Assembly: GCA_030447905.1 (NCBI GenBank)
Contig: JAUJNZ010000001.1
Coordinates: 143,531-185,677, forward strand
Reading direction: 5' to 3'
Source of the DNA: Thermoleophilaceae bacterium
Lineage (GTDB): Bacteria; Actinomycetota; Thermoleophilia; Solirubrobacterales; Thermoleophilaceae
Length of the DNA: 42,147 bases
The position numbers and the translations under genes are program-made. The notes beneath the pieces are model-generated. The model saw only the letters and a program-made list of their open reading frames with translations, did no database searches and had not been told where the DNA came from. This document shows, one piece after another, positions 8,061-16,087 of the stretch. Within the stretch, counting starts at the first letter, position 1; each line of letters opens with the position of its first letter.

Positions 8061-8705
8061 GTGCCTCAGAGCAAGAGCAACGCCAGGCCGCTGCGATCGC
8101 CGGCGGCGCCGGCCAAGCGCGCCACGGACGTGTGCTGGCGCCACGCCGGGCTGTTTACCGCCGCTGCCCTGCCCGGGATCGTCGCCGGCACCGCCGCCGG
8201 CGCCGCCGTCAGCGGACGAGGACTGCTCGCAACGTTCGGCGTCGTCATGCTCATCGTCGCCTACGCCACGGCGCACAAGAAGACCATTCAGGCCGGCTCG
8301 GACGAGCGCTGCCCCGGCATCCGTCCAGCCTGGCATGCTGGATTCGGCGCGCTCGTCGGATTTCTGACCGGGTTTCTCGGCGTCGGCGGCGGCTTCGTCG
8401 TCGTCCCGGTCCTCGCCGTCGCGCTGAGCTTTCCCATGCACAGCGCCGTCGGGACCTCGCTCGCGATCATCACCGCCACCGGGGTGCTCGGCGCAGCCGT
8501 CCACTTCGCCTCCGGGCGCAGCATCGACGCCGACGTCACGATCGCGATGACCGCGGCGATGGTCGCCGGAGCGCTCGGCGGCGCGCGGCTCGGCCAGGGC
8601 GTGTCCGAGCGCGCGCTCGCGCGCGGCTTCGCCACGCTGGTCGCCGTCGTCGCCGTCTACCTGATCGCAAGCTCCGCGTTCTTCGGCGGCCCGCCCGAAA
8701 GTTAA
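8061..8705 (+). CDS. TauE/SafE-type permease, N-terminally short
   Basis: Membrane protein of the TauE/SafE (sulfite/organosulfonate exporter) family, 214 residues against about 250-270 normally. The second family repeat is complete (GFLTGFLGVGGGFVVVPVL, then SAVGTSLAIITATGVLG), followed by two further helices. The first repeat with its own glycine-rich motif is absent: similarity begins near CWRHAGLFTAAALPG (about residue 26), after a polar leader that looks unrelated. So the gene is probably 5'-truncated, or its start region carries a frame break. GTG 8061 is the only sensible start in this frame. It is followed 23 bases later by osmC and then a rhodanese, suggesting export or detoxification of a sulfur compound (inference). 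Confidence 0.78.
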   Translation: MPQSKSNARPLRSPAAPAKRATDVCWRHAGLFTAAALPGIVAGTAAGAAVSGRGLLATFGVVMLIVAYATAHKKTIQAGSDERCPGIRPAWHAGFGALVGFLTGFLGVGGGFVVVPVLAVALSFPMHSAVGTSLAIITATGVLGAAVHFASGRSIDADVTIAMTAAMVAGALGGARLGQGVSERALARGFATLVAVVAVYLIASSAFFGGPPES

Positions 8706-8728
8706 GTCATCGACACAAGGAGGACAGC

Positions 8729-9259
8729 ATGCACAACGTCAACATCGACGCCCTCAACAAGACCATCGACAAGGCGCGCCAGGACCCCTCAGCCGTCGCC
8801 CAGCAGGTCAGCTTCGACGGCGAATGGAACGTCGCCGACGGCCCCCAGTTTCGCGCCACGATCCCCGCCCCCAACGGCGACGCGGTGACGTTCGAGGCGG
8901 ACTTCCCCCCGCCGATGGGCGGCACCGGATCAGCGCCCAACCCGCTGGCCTACTGCTTCTGGGGCGGCCTTGCCTGCTACGCGATGACCTACGCCCAGGA
9001 GGCCGCCCGCCAGGGCATCGAGCTTCGCGCACTGCGCGCCCGCGCCGAAGCGCGCGTCGACCAAAGCCGCGCGCTCGGCGTCACCGACAACGCCCCCGTC
9101 GAGCAGATCGACTGGCAGCTCGACGTCGACGCCGACGCCACCGCCGAACGCCTGCAGGAGATAAAGCGCATCGCCGACGACCACTGCCCCGGCGTCTACT
9201 GCGTGGCCAACCCGATCGACCTGCACACCCACCTCAACATCACCGCAGACAGCGCATGA
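8729..9259 (+). CDS. OsmC/Ohr-family protein
   Basis: OsmC-like protein of 176 residues. Members of the family are thiol-dependent peroxidases or related redox proteins. The two conserved cysteine regions are visible: NPLAYCFWGGLACYA (the helix carrying the first catalytic Cys) and DHCPGVYC (second Cys with the following Pro). An N-terminal beta-rich half (about 30-70) precedes them. A textbook ribosome site, aaggagga (8717-8724), lies before ATG 8729. The stop overlaps the rhodanese start (ATGA), so the two are coupled. With TauE/SafE and rhodanese neighbours, a role in reactive sulfur or persulfide handling seems more likely than organic-peroxide defence; this is inference. Confidence 0.85.
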   Translation: MHNVNIDALNKTIDKARQDPSAVAQQVSFDGEWNVADGPQFRATIPAPNGDAVTFEADFPPPMGGTGSAPNPLAYCFWGGLACYAMTYAQEAARQGIELRALRARAEARVDQSRALGVTDNAPVEQIDWQLDVDADATAERLQEIKRIADDHCPGVYCVANPIDLHTHLNITADSA

Positions 9260-9732
9260 AGATCCAGCGCGCCAGCCGCGCCGCCGACCGGATGATGGTC
9301 CCCAAGTGCGCCGACCAGCCCGGCTACGTCATCGTCGATTCAACCTGGGGGCAGATCCAACCGCTCGAGGTCGCTGCCGGCGTACAGACGATCGCCGAGC
9401 TCGACGTCATCGAGCACCTCCAAGCCGGCCGGCCGCTCATCGACACCCGCCACCCAGAACAACACCAGCAGGCGACGATCCCCGGCGCGCGCGGCATCCC
9501 ACACGAGCAGATCACCGCGCGCGTCGACGAACTCGACCCCGAGCAGGTCACCGTCCTGTTCTGCAACGGACCGCAATGCCCCGCCACACCGCAAGCCGTG
9601 CACGCCCTGCTCGAACACGGCTATCCGGCCGAGCGGCTGCGCTACTACCGCGGCGGCATCCACGACTGGATGACACTCGGGCTGCCCGTCGACGGCTCAC
9701 GCGCTCGCGCCGCCGGCCCATCAGCGCGATGA
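9256..9732 (+). CDS. Rhodanese-like sulfurtransferase
   Basis: Single-domain rhodanese of 158 residues. After about 40 N-terminal residues comes the rhodanese fold: [10 protein letters not shown] with the conserved Asp-x-Arg, [10 protein letters not shown], and the active-site loop [14 protein letters not shown], whose first Cys would carry the persulfide. The loop has a second cysteine in place of the usual Arg/Lys-Ser ending, a variant seen in some family members. The C-terminal [16 protein letters not shown] is typical. ATG 9256 overlaps the osmC stop, so translation is coupled. It would move sulfane sulfur, possibly to or from the OsmC protein (inference). Confidence 0.88.
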   Translation: MKIQRASRAADRMMVPKCADQPGYVIVDSTWGQIQPLEVAAGVQTIAELDVIEHLQAGRPLIDTRHPEQHQQATIPGARGIPHEQITARVDELDPEQVTVLFCNGPQCPATPQAVHALLEHGYPAERLRYYRGGIHDWMTLGLPVDGSRARAAGPSAR

Positions 9733-9759
9733 CGCACAGACCCCGGCAACGAGCCATCG

Positions 9760-9909
9760 CGGGCAGTGCGAAGCCGTGTGCGAACAGGCTGGGCCCGCCG
9801 AGCAGCGCGAGGCATCAGGCCGGCCTTCGCGGACGGACTGCCAGATGAGATAGGCGCCACCAATCTCGGCGACAGCCGCCACCGGGAACAGCTCGACGGA
9901 GCGTGCCAC
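9760..9909 (-). pseudogene. YnfA/UPF0060 small membrane protein remnant
   Basis: Minus-strand translation from GTG 9909 gives the N-terminal signature of the YnfA family ([20 protein letters not shown]). It then loses frame near 9812 and continues as [18 protein letters not shown] in the next frame before similarity ends. One added C near 9812 would rejoin the two parts, but the last half of the normally ~105-residue, four-helix protein is absent, because the rhodanese gene follows. So this is a 3'-truncated remnant. Intact YnfA-type proteins are small multidrug-resistance-like membrane proteins. Confidence 0.5.
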
Positions 9910-10301
9910 GACTGCCGGCGGTTCTCGACGGCCGCTGACCGTACGAAGGTCGGGCTGGTACAAGACGTTGACGCCAAATCTCTCCGCGCGACACGCGAAG
10001 GTCAACGTCGTGCAGAGTGCGCGGGTCTCGCGGGGAAGACGCCCTGTCGTTGTCGCTGCGCCGGCCACGTAGCGCCGTCGGTCGAGCTGATCGCGCCGAG
10101 TCGGTGGCGACAAACACTAAGAGTTGGATTTCGCGCCGATGATGGCGCTACCGCAGCCCGCGACACCGTTCGCCGACTATTCAGCCCCTCGCCAGAGGCG
10201 AGCCGCGTCGGTTGTGAGGAGTTTCGGGTCAGGCCTGGCGGCTAGGTAGCAGCCGGCCTGAGGGCGTTGGTGGGGCCAGCGCGACACGCGACGGTTCTCG
10301 T
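9910..10301. other. Gene-free stretch between YnfA remnant and CDF transporter
   Basis: About 390 bases. Frames on both strands (for example plus 9766-10245 and minus 10113-9721) lack family features or sensible starts. Apart from the YnfA start immediately to its left, nothing recognisable was found. It is the right border of the accessory island. Confidence 0.45.
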
Positions 10302-11204
10302 TCAGGCGCTCGCCGACCGGTCGAGGACGGTGTCGGCAAAGGAGGAGGGATCCTCGAGAGGCTCGAGGTGGGTGAAGACCACGAGCTGCGGGACCGCGGC
10401 GCGCAACTCCGCCTCGAGCTCTTCGAGCAGGTCGTGACCGCGCTGCACCGTCCAGGCTCCGGGTACGAGGACGTGCACGGAGAGAAAGGAGAGCCGACCC
10501 GCGCGGCGGGTGCGCAGCGCATGGAAGCGGATCGAGTCCTCGCGGGCTCGACGCAGCACCTCGTCGATCGCTTCGCGCTCGGCGGCCGGGAGCTGGCGGT
10601 CCATCAGGCCGCCCGTCGAGCGGCGCACGAGCCCGGCGCCGGTGACGAGGATGTTCGCGGCCACGGCCAGGGCGATCACCGGATCGAGCCACTCCCAGCC
10701 GGTTAGCGCCACCGCCCCGACCCCGGCCACGACGCCCACTGAGGTCGCCACGTCGGTAAGCAGGTGCCGGCCGTCGGCCTCGAGGGCGATCGACCGCTGC
10801 CTGCGTCCGGTGCGCAGGAGCACGCCCCCGACCACCAGGTTGATAAGCGACGCGCCGCCCGCGACCGCAAGCCCCACGCCGACTTCCTCGAGCGGCAGCG
10901 GATCGAGCAGACGGTCGACCGCCGCCCACCCGATGCTCACGGCCGCCAGGAAGATCGCCGCCCCCTCCACCCCGGCCGAGACGTACTCCGCCTTGGCGTG
11001 GCCGTAGGCGTGCTCCTCGTCCGGGGGCTTCGCGGCCCACCGCAGCGCGCTGAGCGCGAGCACCGCCGCGACGAGGTTTACCACCGATTCGAGCGCATCG
11101 GAGAGCAGCCCGACCGAGCCCGTCAGCATCCAGGCGAGCGTCTTCAGGGCGATGGTCGCGACGGCCGCAGCGACCGCCAGCCACCCAAAGCGGGTCAGCG
11201 GCAC
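10302..11204 (-). CDS. Cation diffusion facilitator (CDF) family transporter
   Basis: CDF/ZnT-type efflux protein, 300 residues from GTG 11204 (MPLTRFGWLAV). Helix-rich N-terminal domain with the family signature SVGLLSDALESVVN (about 29-42), the cytoplasmic motif PPDEEHAYGHAKAEY, and the second metal-site region EADGRHLLTDVATS (His-x3-Asp). The C-terminal cytoplasmic ferredoxin-like domain spans about 205-290. In the first metal site the usual Asp-x3-Asp appears as Glu-x3-Asn, so the metal may not be zinc. ATG 11261 or TTG 11267 could extend the N-terminus by about 20 residues, but relatives I know begin near LTRF. Likely exports a divalent metal in exchange for protons. Confidence 0.87.
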   Translation of the reverse strand: MPLTRFGWLAVAAAVATIALKTLAWMLTGSVGLLSDALESVVNLVAAVLALSALRWAAKPPDEEHAYGHAKAEYVSAGVEGAAIFLAAVSIGWAAVDRLLDPLPLEEVGVGLAVAGGASLINLVVGGVLLRTGRRQRSIALEADGRHLLTDVATSVGVVAGVGAVALTGWEWLDPVIALAVAANILVTGAGLVRRSTGGLMDRQLPAAEREAIDEVLRRAREDSIRFHALRTRRAGRLSFLSVHVLVPGAWTVQRGHDLLEELEAELRAAVPQLVVFTHLEPLEDPSSFADTVLDRSASA

Positions 11205-11379
11205 GTTGCGACCTTGGTTGGGAACACCCACCGGACGGGTGAGGCTAGAGAAGCCCGCCATGCCCAATCGGCCGGGTGCGTCGCCGGGATGCCCTTAGCG
11301 GCGGGCCACGTTCCGGCCGCACGATCGAGGCCGACGGCCCGGCGAGCGACCGCCGCAGCGCGCCTGTACTCTCGGGCTC

Positions 11380-11613
11380 TTGACCGAGCTCTCCGCCCTC
11401 AACCGCATACGTATCGAGGTCGAGCGCGACCTCTGCATCGGCTCAGGCGACTGCGTCGATGCGGCACCCCGGGTCTTCGCCCTCGACGACGAGGGCAAGG
11501 CGATCGTCCTCGATCCTGACGGCGCGACCCCCGACGAGGTGGTCGACGCGGCGCGCAACTGCCCGGTGACCGCGATCTTCGTGGTGGGCGAGGACGGCGA
11601 CATCTATCCCTGA
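11380..11613 (+). CDS. 3Fe-4S ferredoxin (P450-type)
   Basis: Small ferredoxin of 77 residues with the single-cluster pattern CIGSGDC ... NCPVTAI, that is Cys-x5-Cys then Cys-Pro. The alanine/aspartate arrangement in place of a fourth Cys indicates a 3Fe-4S cluster, as in ferredoxins that serve cytochrome P450s. The start is TTG at 11380; none better is seen before VERDLCIG. No P450 or ferredoxin reductase gene is in the window, so its partner is unknown. It is divergent from the CDF gene with about 175 bases between them, in which I see no clear promoter. Confidence 0.88.
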   Translation: MTELSALNRIRIEVERDLCIGSGDCVDAAPRVFALDDEGKAIVLDPDGATPDEVVDAARNCPVTAIFVVGEDGDIYP

Positions 11614-11722
11614 AGGCCGCTGGGTCGGGCGAGCGCCTCGACCCCCCCGGCGAGCACTCGCGCTCGCTCGGTTCTTCTGGACCGGCCGAGGGGCCGGGCC
11701 GCGCCGCCTAACCTCGGCGGCG

Positions 11723-12671
11723 GTGGGGTCCTACCTCCCCCCTCCTGGTACTGCCGACGGCCGCTTCGCGCCCAGCCCAACCGGCCCGCTGCACCTCGGC
11801 AACCTCCGCACCGCGCTGCTCGCCTGGCTCTTCGCCCGGTCGGCCCGCGGCGCGTCCTACCTCCGCATGGAAGATCTGGATGCCGCTCGCGTGCGGCCCG
11901 GCGCGGCGACGGGCCAGCTCGAGGACCTGCACGCGCTCGGGCTCGACTGGGACGGACCCGTCTTGCATCAGGCCCAGCGCCTCGACCTCTACCGCGACGC
12001 GATCGGGCGGCTCGAGGCCGCCGGGCTCGTCTACCCGTGCTACTGCAGCCGGGCCGAGATCCGCGCCGCCGTCTCCGCGCCCCACAAGTCGGCGCCCGCG
12101 TACCCGGGCACCTGCCGTGAGCTCTCGAGGGCGCAGCGGACCGAGCGCGCGCGCGGCGGCCGCCCGCCGGCGCTGCGTTTTCGGGCAGACGGCGCGACGG
12201 TCGCCTTCGACGATGCCCTCCTCGGCCGCTGCGCCGAGATCGTCGACGACTTCGTGGTCCGCCGCGGCGACGGAGCGCCCGCCTACAACCTCGCGGTCGT
12301 GGTCGACGATGCGGCCCAGGGGGTCGGCCAAGTCGTCCGCGGCGCCGACCTCGTCGAGACTACACCCCGCCAGCTCGTCCTTCGCCCGGGCGCTCGGCCT
12401 GCCCGAGCCGGCGTTCGCCCACGTTCCCATCCTCCACGGGCCGGACGGGCGCCGGCTTGCCAAGCGCCACGGCGCGGTCACGCTCGCCGAGCGCCGCGAG
12501 CGCGGGGAGTCGCCGGCGGAGGTGCGGTCCTGGCTGGCGGCCAGCGTCGGGCTCGCCGAGCCCGGCGATGCCGCCGACACGGCCGGGCTCCTCGCGCGCT
12601 TCAAGCCCGAGCGCCTCTCCGGCTGCGCGACGCGCCTCGGCTTCGACGAGCTCACGCCCGCGGCGGCGTAG
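11723..12671 (+). pseudogene. gluQ: Glutamyl-Q tRNA(Asp) synthetase, one frame break
   Basis: GluQ-RS attaches glutamate to queuosine at position 34 of tRNA(Asp). The protein lacks an anticodon-binding domain, as expected (about 315 residues). It has the HIGH-type motif PSPTGPLHLGNLRTALL (about 17-33), the GluQ zinc site CYC ... YPGTC (about 109-132) and the KMSKS-type RRLAKRHGAVTL near the end. The frame from GTG 11723 holds as far as TPRQLVL (about 12380); the remaining ARALGLPEPAF onward is in the next frame, up to the stop at 12671. The total length of 949 bases is three times 316 plus one: dropping one T of the pair at 12381-12382 gives a smooth RQLVLARALGLPEP. Either a recent pseudogene or a sequence error. 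The end overlaps nadE by 20 bases. Confidence 0.88.
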
Positions 12672-14448
12672 GGATCGCTGCGCCCGTCCCATCCGGCGAG
12701 GCCACGAGCTCCTCCTCCTCGGCGGCGAAGGGGCGCCATGAGTTGGCGATCGGCATGCGCCGGTCCTTGCCAAAGGCGCGCGCGGTGATCTTCACCCCCG
12801 GTGGTGCCTGGCGACGCTCGAACTCGGCGTCGTCGATGAGCTGGAGCACGCCGCGAACCGTCGCGCGGTCGAAGCCGGCGGCGATGATTCCCTCGGGGCC
12901 CCCTCCCTCCTCGACGTAGCGCTCGACGATCGGGTCGAGGATCTCGTAGGGAGGCAGGTCGAGCCATTCCTGGTTCAGCGCGGTGGGCGGGCGCTCGAGC
13001 ACGGCCTCGGGAATGGCGCGGCCGCGGGCGTTGCGATGACGAGCGAGCTCGTAGAGCAGGGTCTTCGGGCAGTCGCGGATCGGCGCAAAGCCGCCGGCCA
13101 TGTCGCCGTAGAGGACCGCCGAGCCGACCGACAGCTCGCTCTTGTTGCCGGTGGCAAGCAGGAGGCGACCCAGCTCGTCGGCGATGGCCAGCAGCATGGC
13201 TCCCCGCGCGCGGGCGTGGAGCTCCTCCTCCGTACGCTCGGTGAGGGAGTCGCCGAGCACTGAATCGAGCCCCGCGACAAGAGCGGTGAGGACGGGCGCC
13301 ATGTCGACGATCTCGGACGCGATTCCCAGGTCGGCGGCGAGCCGGCGGGCGTTGGCGACCTCGACGTCCGGGGTTCCAGGCGAGGGCATCGAGATCCCGA
13401 GCACGTTCTCGGGGCCGAGTGCGTCGGCGGCGACGGCGGCGGTCACCGCCGAGTCGATCCCGCCCGAGAGGCCGAGCACGGCGGCGCTGGCCCCGTTTCG
13501 ATGCGTGAAGTCGCGCGTGCCGACGACGAGGGCCTGCCACACCTGCTCGAGCTCGCCCGCCTGCGGCGGCGATGCGGGTGGAGGCTCGGGCGCGCGCAGG
13601 GCGCCCACTCGCGCGTGGACGACATCGGGGCGGCCGCGCAGCGGGCGCGGGCGGGCGAGCGGCACGTCGAGGCAGAAGCGGGCGGGCTCGAACTGGGCGG
13701 CGCGGAAGAGCAGGTTCCCGTCGCCGTCGACCACGATCGACCCGCCGTCGAAGACGAGCTCGTCCTGGCCGCCGACGCAGTTGACGTAGACCACAGGCAC
13801 CCCGTTGCGCCGCGCGACCGCCGCGGCCAGCGCGCGGCGGCCCTCGGCCTTGCCGCGATGGAAGGGCGACGCGTTGGGAACGAGGAGGACTTGGGCGCCG
13901 CTTGCGGCCTGGGCCTCCGGGGGTCCATCGCCCGACCACAGATCCTCGCAGATCGACACGCCCGCCACCGTCCCGCCGATCCGCCACAGCGCGCTGGGGC
14001 GTCGCCCTGCCGCGAAGTTGCGCGCCTCGTCGAAGACCTCGTAGTTGGGCAGCAGGACCTTGTGGTAGATCCCGCGGACCTCCCCGTCCGACAGGAGAGC
14101 CGCCGCGATCGACACTGCGCGCCGTCGCGAGTCGCGTCCGCGGCGCGGGCGAACCGCGTCGATCGTGCCGACCACGGTCGTGGTGCGGCCGGAGTGTCGC
14201 GCGAGCTCGGAGAGGGCCGACAGCGCCGAGTCGACGAACTCGGGCCGCAGCGCCAGGTCGTCGAGCGGGTAGCCGGTCAGCGCCAGCTCCGGCAGGACCA
14301 GCACATCCGCTCGCTCGCCCTCCGCCCAGCGCATGGCGTCGAGGATCCGGTGGCAGTTGCCCTGGATGTCGCCGACGACGTTCTCGAGCTGCGCTCCGGC
14401 CACGCGTAGGGCCTCCGGGCGAGGACTCGTCGGATCTGTCTCTGTCAT
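12652..14448 (-). CDS. nadE: Glutamine-dependent NAD+ synthetase (complete)
   Basis: Final step of NAD+ biosynthesis, 598 residues, of the usual two-domain length. Glutaminase domain: Glu54 (LPELAL), Lys130 (YHKVLLPNYEVFDE) and Cys167 (ICEDLW). Synthetase domain: pyrophosphatase loop LGLSGGIDSAV (SGGIDS at 328-333), then ATGNKSELSVG, and the C-terminal FGKDRRMPIANSWRP. ATG 14448 was chosen because similarity begins at LRVAGAQLENVVGD; upstream extension to 15006 is antisense to the next gene. It is the second NadE of the window, so this organism appears to carry two paralogues. Convergent with gluQ (20-base overlap), divergent from the queuosine-salvage gene (48 bases). Confidence 0.96.
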   Translation of the reverse strand: MTETDPTSPRPEALRVAGAQLENVVGDIQGNCHRILDAMRWAEGERADVLVLPELALTGYPLDDLALRPEFVDSALSALSELARHSGRTTTVVGTIDAVRPRRGRDSRRRAVSIAAALLSDGEVRGIYHKVLLPNYEVFDEARNFAAGRRPSALWRIGGTVAGVSICEDLWSGDGPPEAQAASGAQVLLVPNASPFHRGKAEGRRALAAAVARRNGVPVVYVNCVGGQDELVFDGGSIVVDGDGNLLFRAAQFEPARFCLDVPLARPRPLRGRPDVVHARVGALRAPEPPPASPPQAGELEQVWQALVVGTRDFTHRNGASAAVLGLSGGIDSAVTAAVAADALGPENVLGISMPSPGTPDVEVANARRLAADLGIASEIVDMAPVLTALVAGLDSVLGDSLTERTEEELHARARGAMLLAIADELGRLLLATGNKSELSVGSAVLYGDMAGGFAPIRDCPKTLLYELARHRNARGRAIPEAVLERPPTALNQEWLDLPPYEILDPIVERYVEEGGGPEGIIAAGFDRATVRGVLQLIDDAEFERRQAPPGVKITARAFGKDRRMPIANSWRPFAAEEEELVASPDGTGAAIPTPPRA

Positions 14449-14496
14449 CGGCTGGCCTCCGCGCGCATCGTAACGGCGCGCTACAACCCGCAGGCC

Positions 14497-15423
14497 ATGG
14501 CGCTCGTCGACGAGATCCGCTCGGCCTGCGCCTTCGTGGCCGCGCGGGCGCGTTGGGTGCGGATCGCGTCGAACGAGCAGATCGCCGAGTACGCCCGCGC
14601 CCTGCCGGCGCCGGCGGCCGCCCTCGGCCCCGACCCCGAGGTCGCCGTCCTGGACGGTCCGCCCGAGGTGCGCGCCGCCTTCGCCCTGACCCTCGACGCG
14701 ATCAACTTCGGGTCGGGCTTCTGGCCGGAGATCCGCAGGCGTCCCGGGCGCTCGGGCTTCACCACGATGGCCCTCGGCCTGCGCGAGCGCTTCGACGCAG
14801 CGGGGCCGTGGTCGGCGACGCGACTCGAGGCGATCGACGCACCGACGGTCGCGCGAGCGCTCGGCCAGGACCCCGGCCACTCCCTGATGGAGCTCTACGC
14901 CGAGTCGCTGCGCGACCTCGGGCATCGCGTGGTGGCCGAGCACGGCGGTCGCTTCTCGGCGGTGGGGCAGGCGGCCGGGGGCTCCGCCGTCACCCTGCTC
15001 GAGCACCTCTCCGGCTGGGGGTGCTTTGCCGACGTCTCGACCTACGACGGCCGGGCGGTTCCCTTCTACAAGCGGGCCCAGCTCGCCTGCGCCGACCTAG
15101 CGCACGCCGAGGTCGCGCAAGTGCGCGACCTCGACCGGCTCACCCTGTTCGCCGACAACCTGGTTCCCCACGTGCTGCGCGTCGACGGCCTGCTCGCCTA
15201 CGACGAGTGCTTGCTCGCCCGGATCGATGCCGGAGAACTCCTCGAGCGCGACTCCGCGGAGGAGGTCGAGATCCGCGCCTGCGCAGTCGAGGCCGTCGAG
15301 CGGATCGCCCGGGCCCGGCCCGAGCTGAGCCCCCAGCAGCTCGACCACGTGCTCTGGAATCGCGGTCGAGGGGCGGCCTACAAGGCACGTCCCCGCCACC
15401 GGGCGCGCTCGACCGCCTACTGA
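14497..15423 (+). CDS. Queuosine salvage protein (Qng1/DUF2419 family)
   Basis: Member of the DUF2419 family (human C9orf64/QNG1). These enzymes hydrolyse queuosine 5'-phosphate, or queuosine, to release queuine for re-use in tRNA. Seen here: LDAINFGSGFWPEI (about 66-79), the TLLEHLSGWGCFAD region, YDGRAVPFYKRAQLACADL (about 188-206), and LFADNLVPHVLRVDGLL near the end. 308 residues, close to the family size. ATG 14497 starts a clean frame just before DEIRSACAFVA. It lies 1.8 kb from gluQ, which acts on queuosine-tRNA, making a queuosine neighbourhood. No de novo queuosine genes or tgt are visible. Function is by family similarity. Confidence 0.82.
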   Translation: MALVDEIRSACAFVAARARWVRIASNEQIAEYARALPAPAAALGPDPEVAVLDGPPEVRAAFALTLDAINFGSGFWPEIRRRPGRSGFTTMALGLRERFDAAGPWSATRLEAIDAPTVARALGQDPGHSLMELYAESLRDLGHRVVAEHGGRFSAVGQAAGGSAVTLLEHLSGWGCFADVSTYDGRAVPFYKRAQLACADLAHAEVAQVRDLDRLTLFADNLVPHVLRVDGLLAYDECLLARIDAGELLERDSAEEVEIRACAVEAVERIARARPELSPQQLDHVLWNRGRGAAYKARPRHRARSTAY

Positions 15424-15462
15424 CCCCGTCCGGCCGATCGGCCCTCTGCCAGACTTCTCGCC

Positions 15463-16080
15463 GTGGCCAAGCAACGCCAGCAGCGAATGCAGATGCGCAC
15501 GGGTACCCTTACCGCCCTGCCCGAGCTCGAGGAGCGCACCGACGAGCAACTAAAGAGCGAGTCCAAGCACCGCGCGGCGGCGCGGACGATCCTCGGGGCC
15601 CGCGCCGCGGAGCGCTACGACTCCCAGACCGCCCGGCGGTTCTTCAACGAGGCGCTCGCCGCCTGCACTCCCCAGGAGCGCCCCTACCTGCGCCAGATGA
15701 TGAAGGCCTCGCTCGCCCAAGCCGAGCGGCGCCCCGACGAACTCAAGGATGCGATGGAGAAGCTGGGCCAGGCGCCGCCCACGGGGCGCCAGATGCTCGC
15801 GCTGCGACTCATGGGCCTCGTTTCCCCTCCCCCGGGCGCGAGCTTGGCCGCTCGGGCGCGCGGCATCGCCATCCTGCTGGGGATCGTCGTAGTGGTGCTC
15901 GCCGCCGGCTACGGGCTGGCCGAGCTCGGCGCGCTCCCCTTCGGAGGGATCGGCCTCCTGGGCGGCTTGCTCGTCGGCCTGGTGATCGTGATCGCCGTGC
16001 TCGGCGTGCTCGTCCTGCTCGGGCGTCGGCGCCAGGCGCGCCAGCGCGAGGCCGCCCGGACCGCTCCGCGCCCCGGCTGA
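15463..16080 (+). CDS. Uncharacterised membrane protein with two C-terminal helices
   Basis: 205 residues from GTG 15463 (MAKQRQQRMQMR). The N-terminal 125 residues are charged and helical, with a possible helix-repeat region (ERYDSQTARRFFNEALAAC, then YLRQMMKASLAQAERR) reminiscent of TPR-like hairpins. Two hydrophobic helices follow (about 133-155 and 162-186), then a short Arg-rich cytoplasmic tail. I do not recognise a named family. It lies 39 bases after the queuosine-salvage gene on the same strand and may be co-transcribed, and is convergent with the YbbN-type gene (7 bases). Confidence 0.7.
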   Translation: MAKQRQQRMQMRTGTLTALPELEERTDEQLKSESKHRAAARTILGARAAERYDSQTARRFFNEALAACTPQERPYLRQMMKASLAQAERRPDELKDAMEKLGQAPPTGRQMLALRLMGLVSPPPGASLAARARGIAILLGIVVVVLAAGYGLAELGALPFGGIGLLGGLLVGLVIVIAVLGVLVLLGRRRQARQREAARTAPRPG

Positions 16081-16087
16081 CCGAAGC

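Noticed and set aside
8021-8110. Short frame starting MEVMESSAREASVS after GGAGG
   Set aside because: It has a plausible ribosome site but no domain and continues only as a shadow of the permease gene; it might be the original start of TauE if a base is missing, which cannot be shown.
9766-10245. 159-codon plus-strand frame right of the rhodanese
   Set aside because: It runs antisense to the YnfA remnant, has no ribosome site and no recognisable features.
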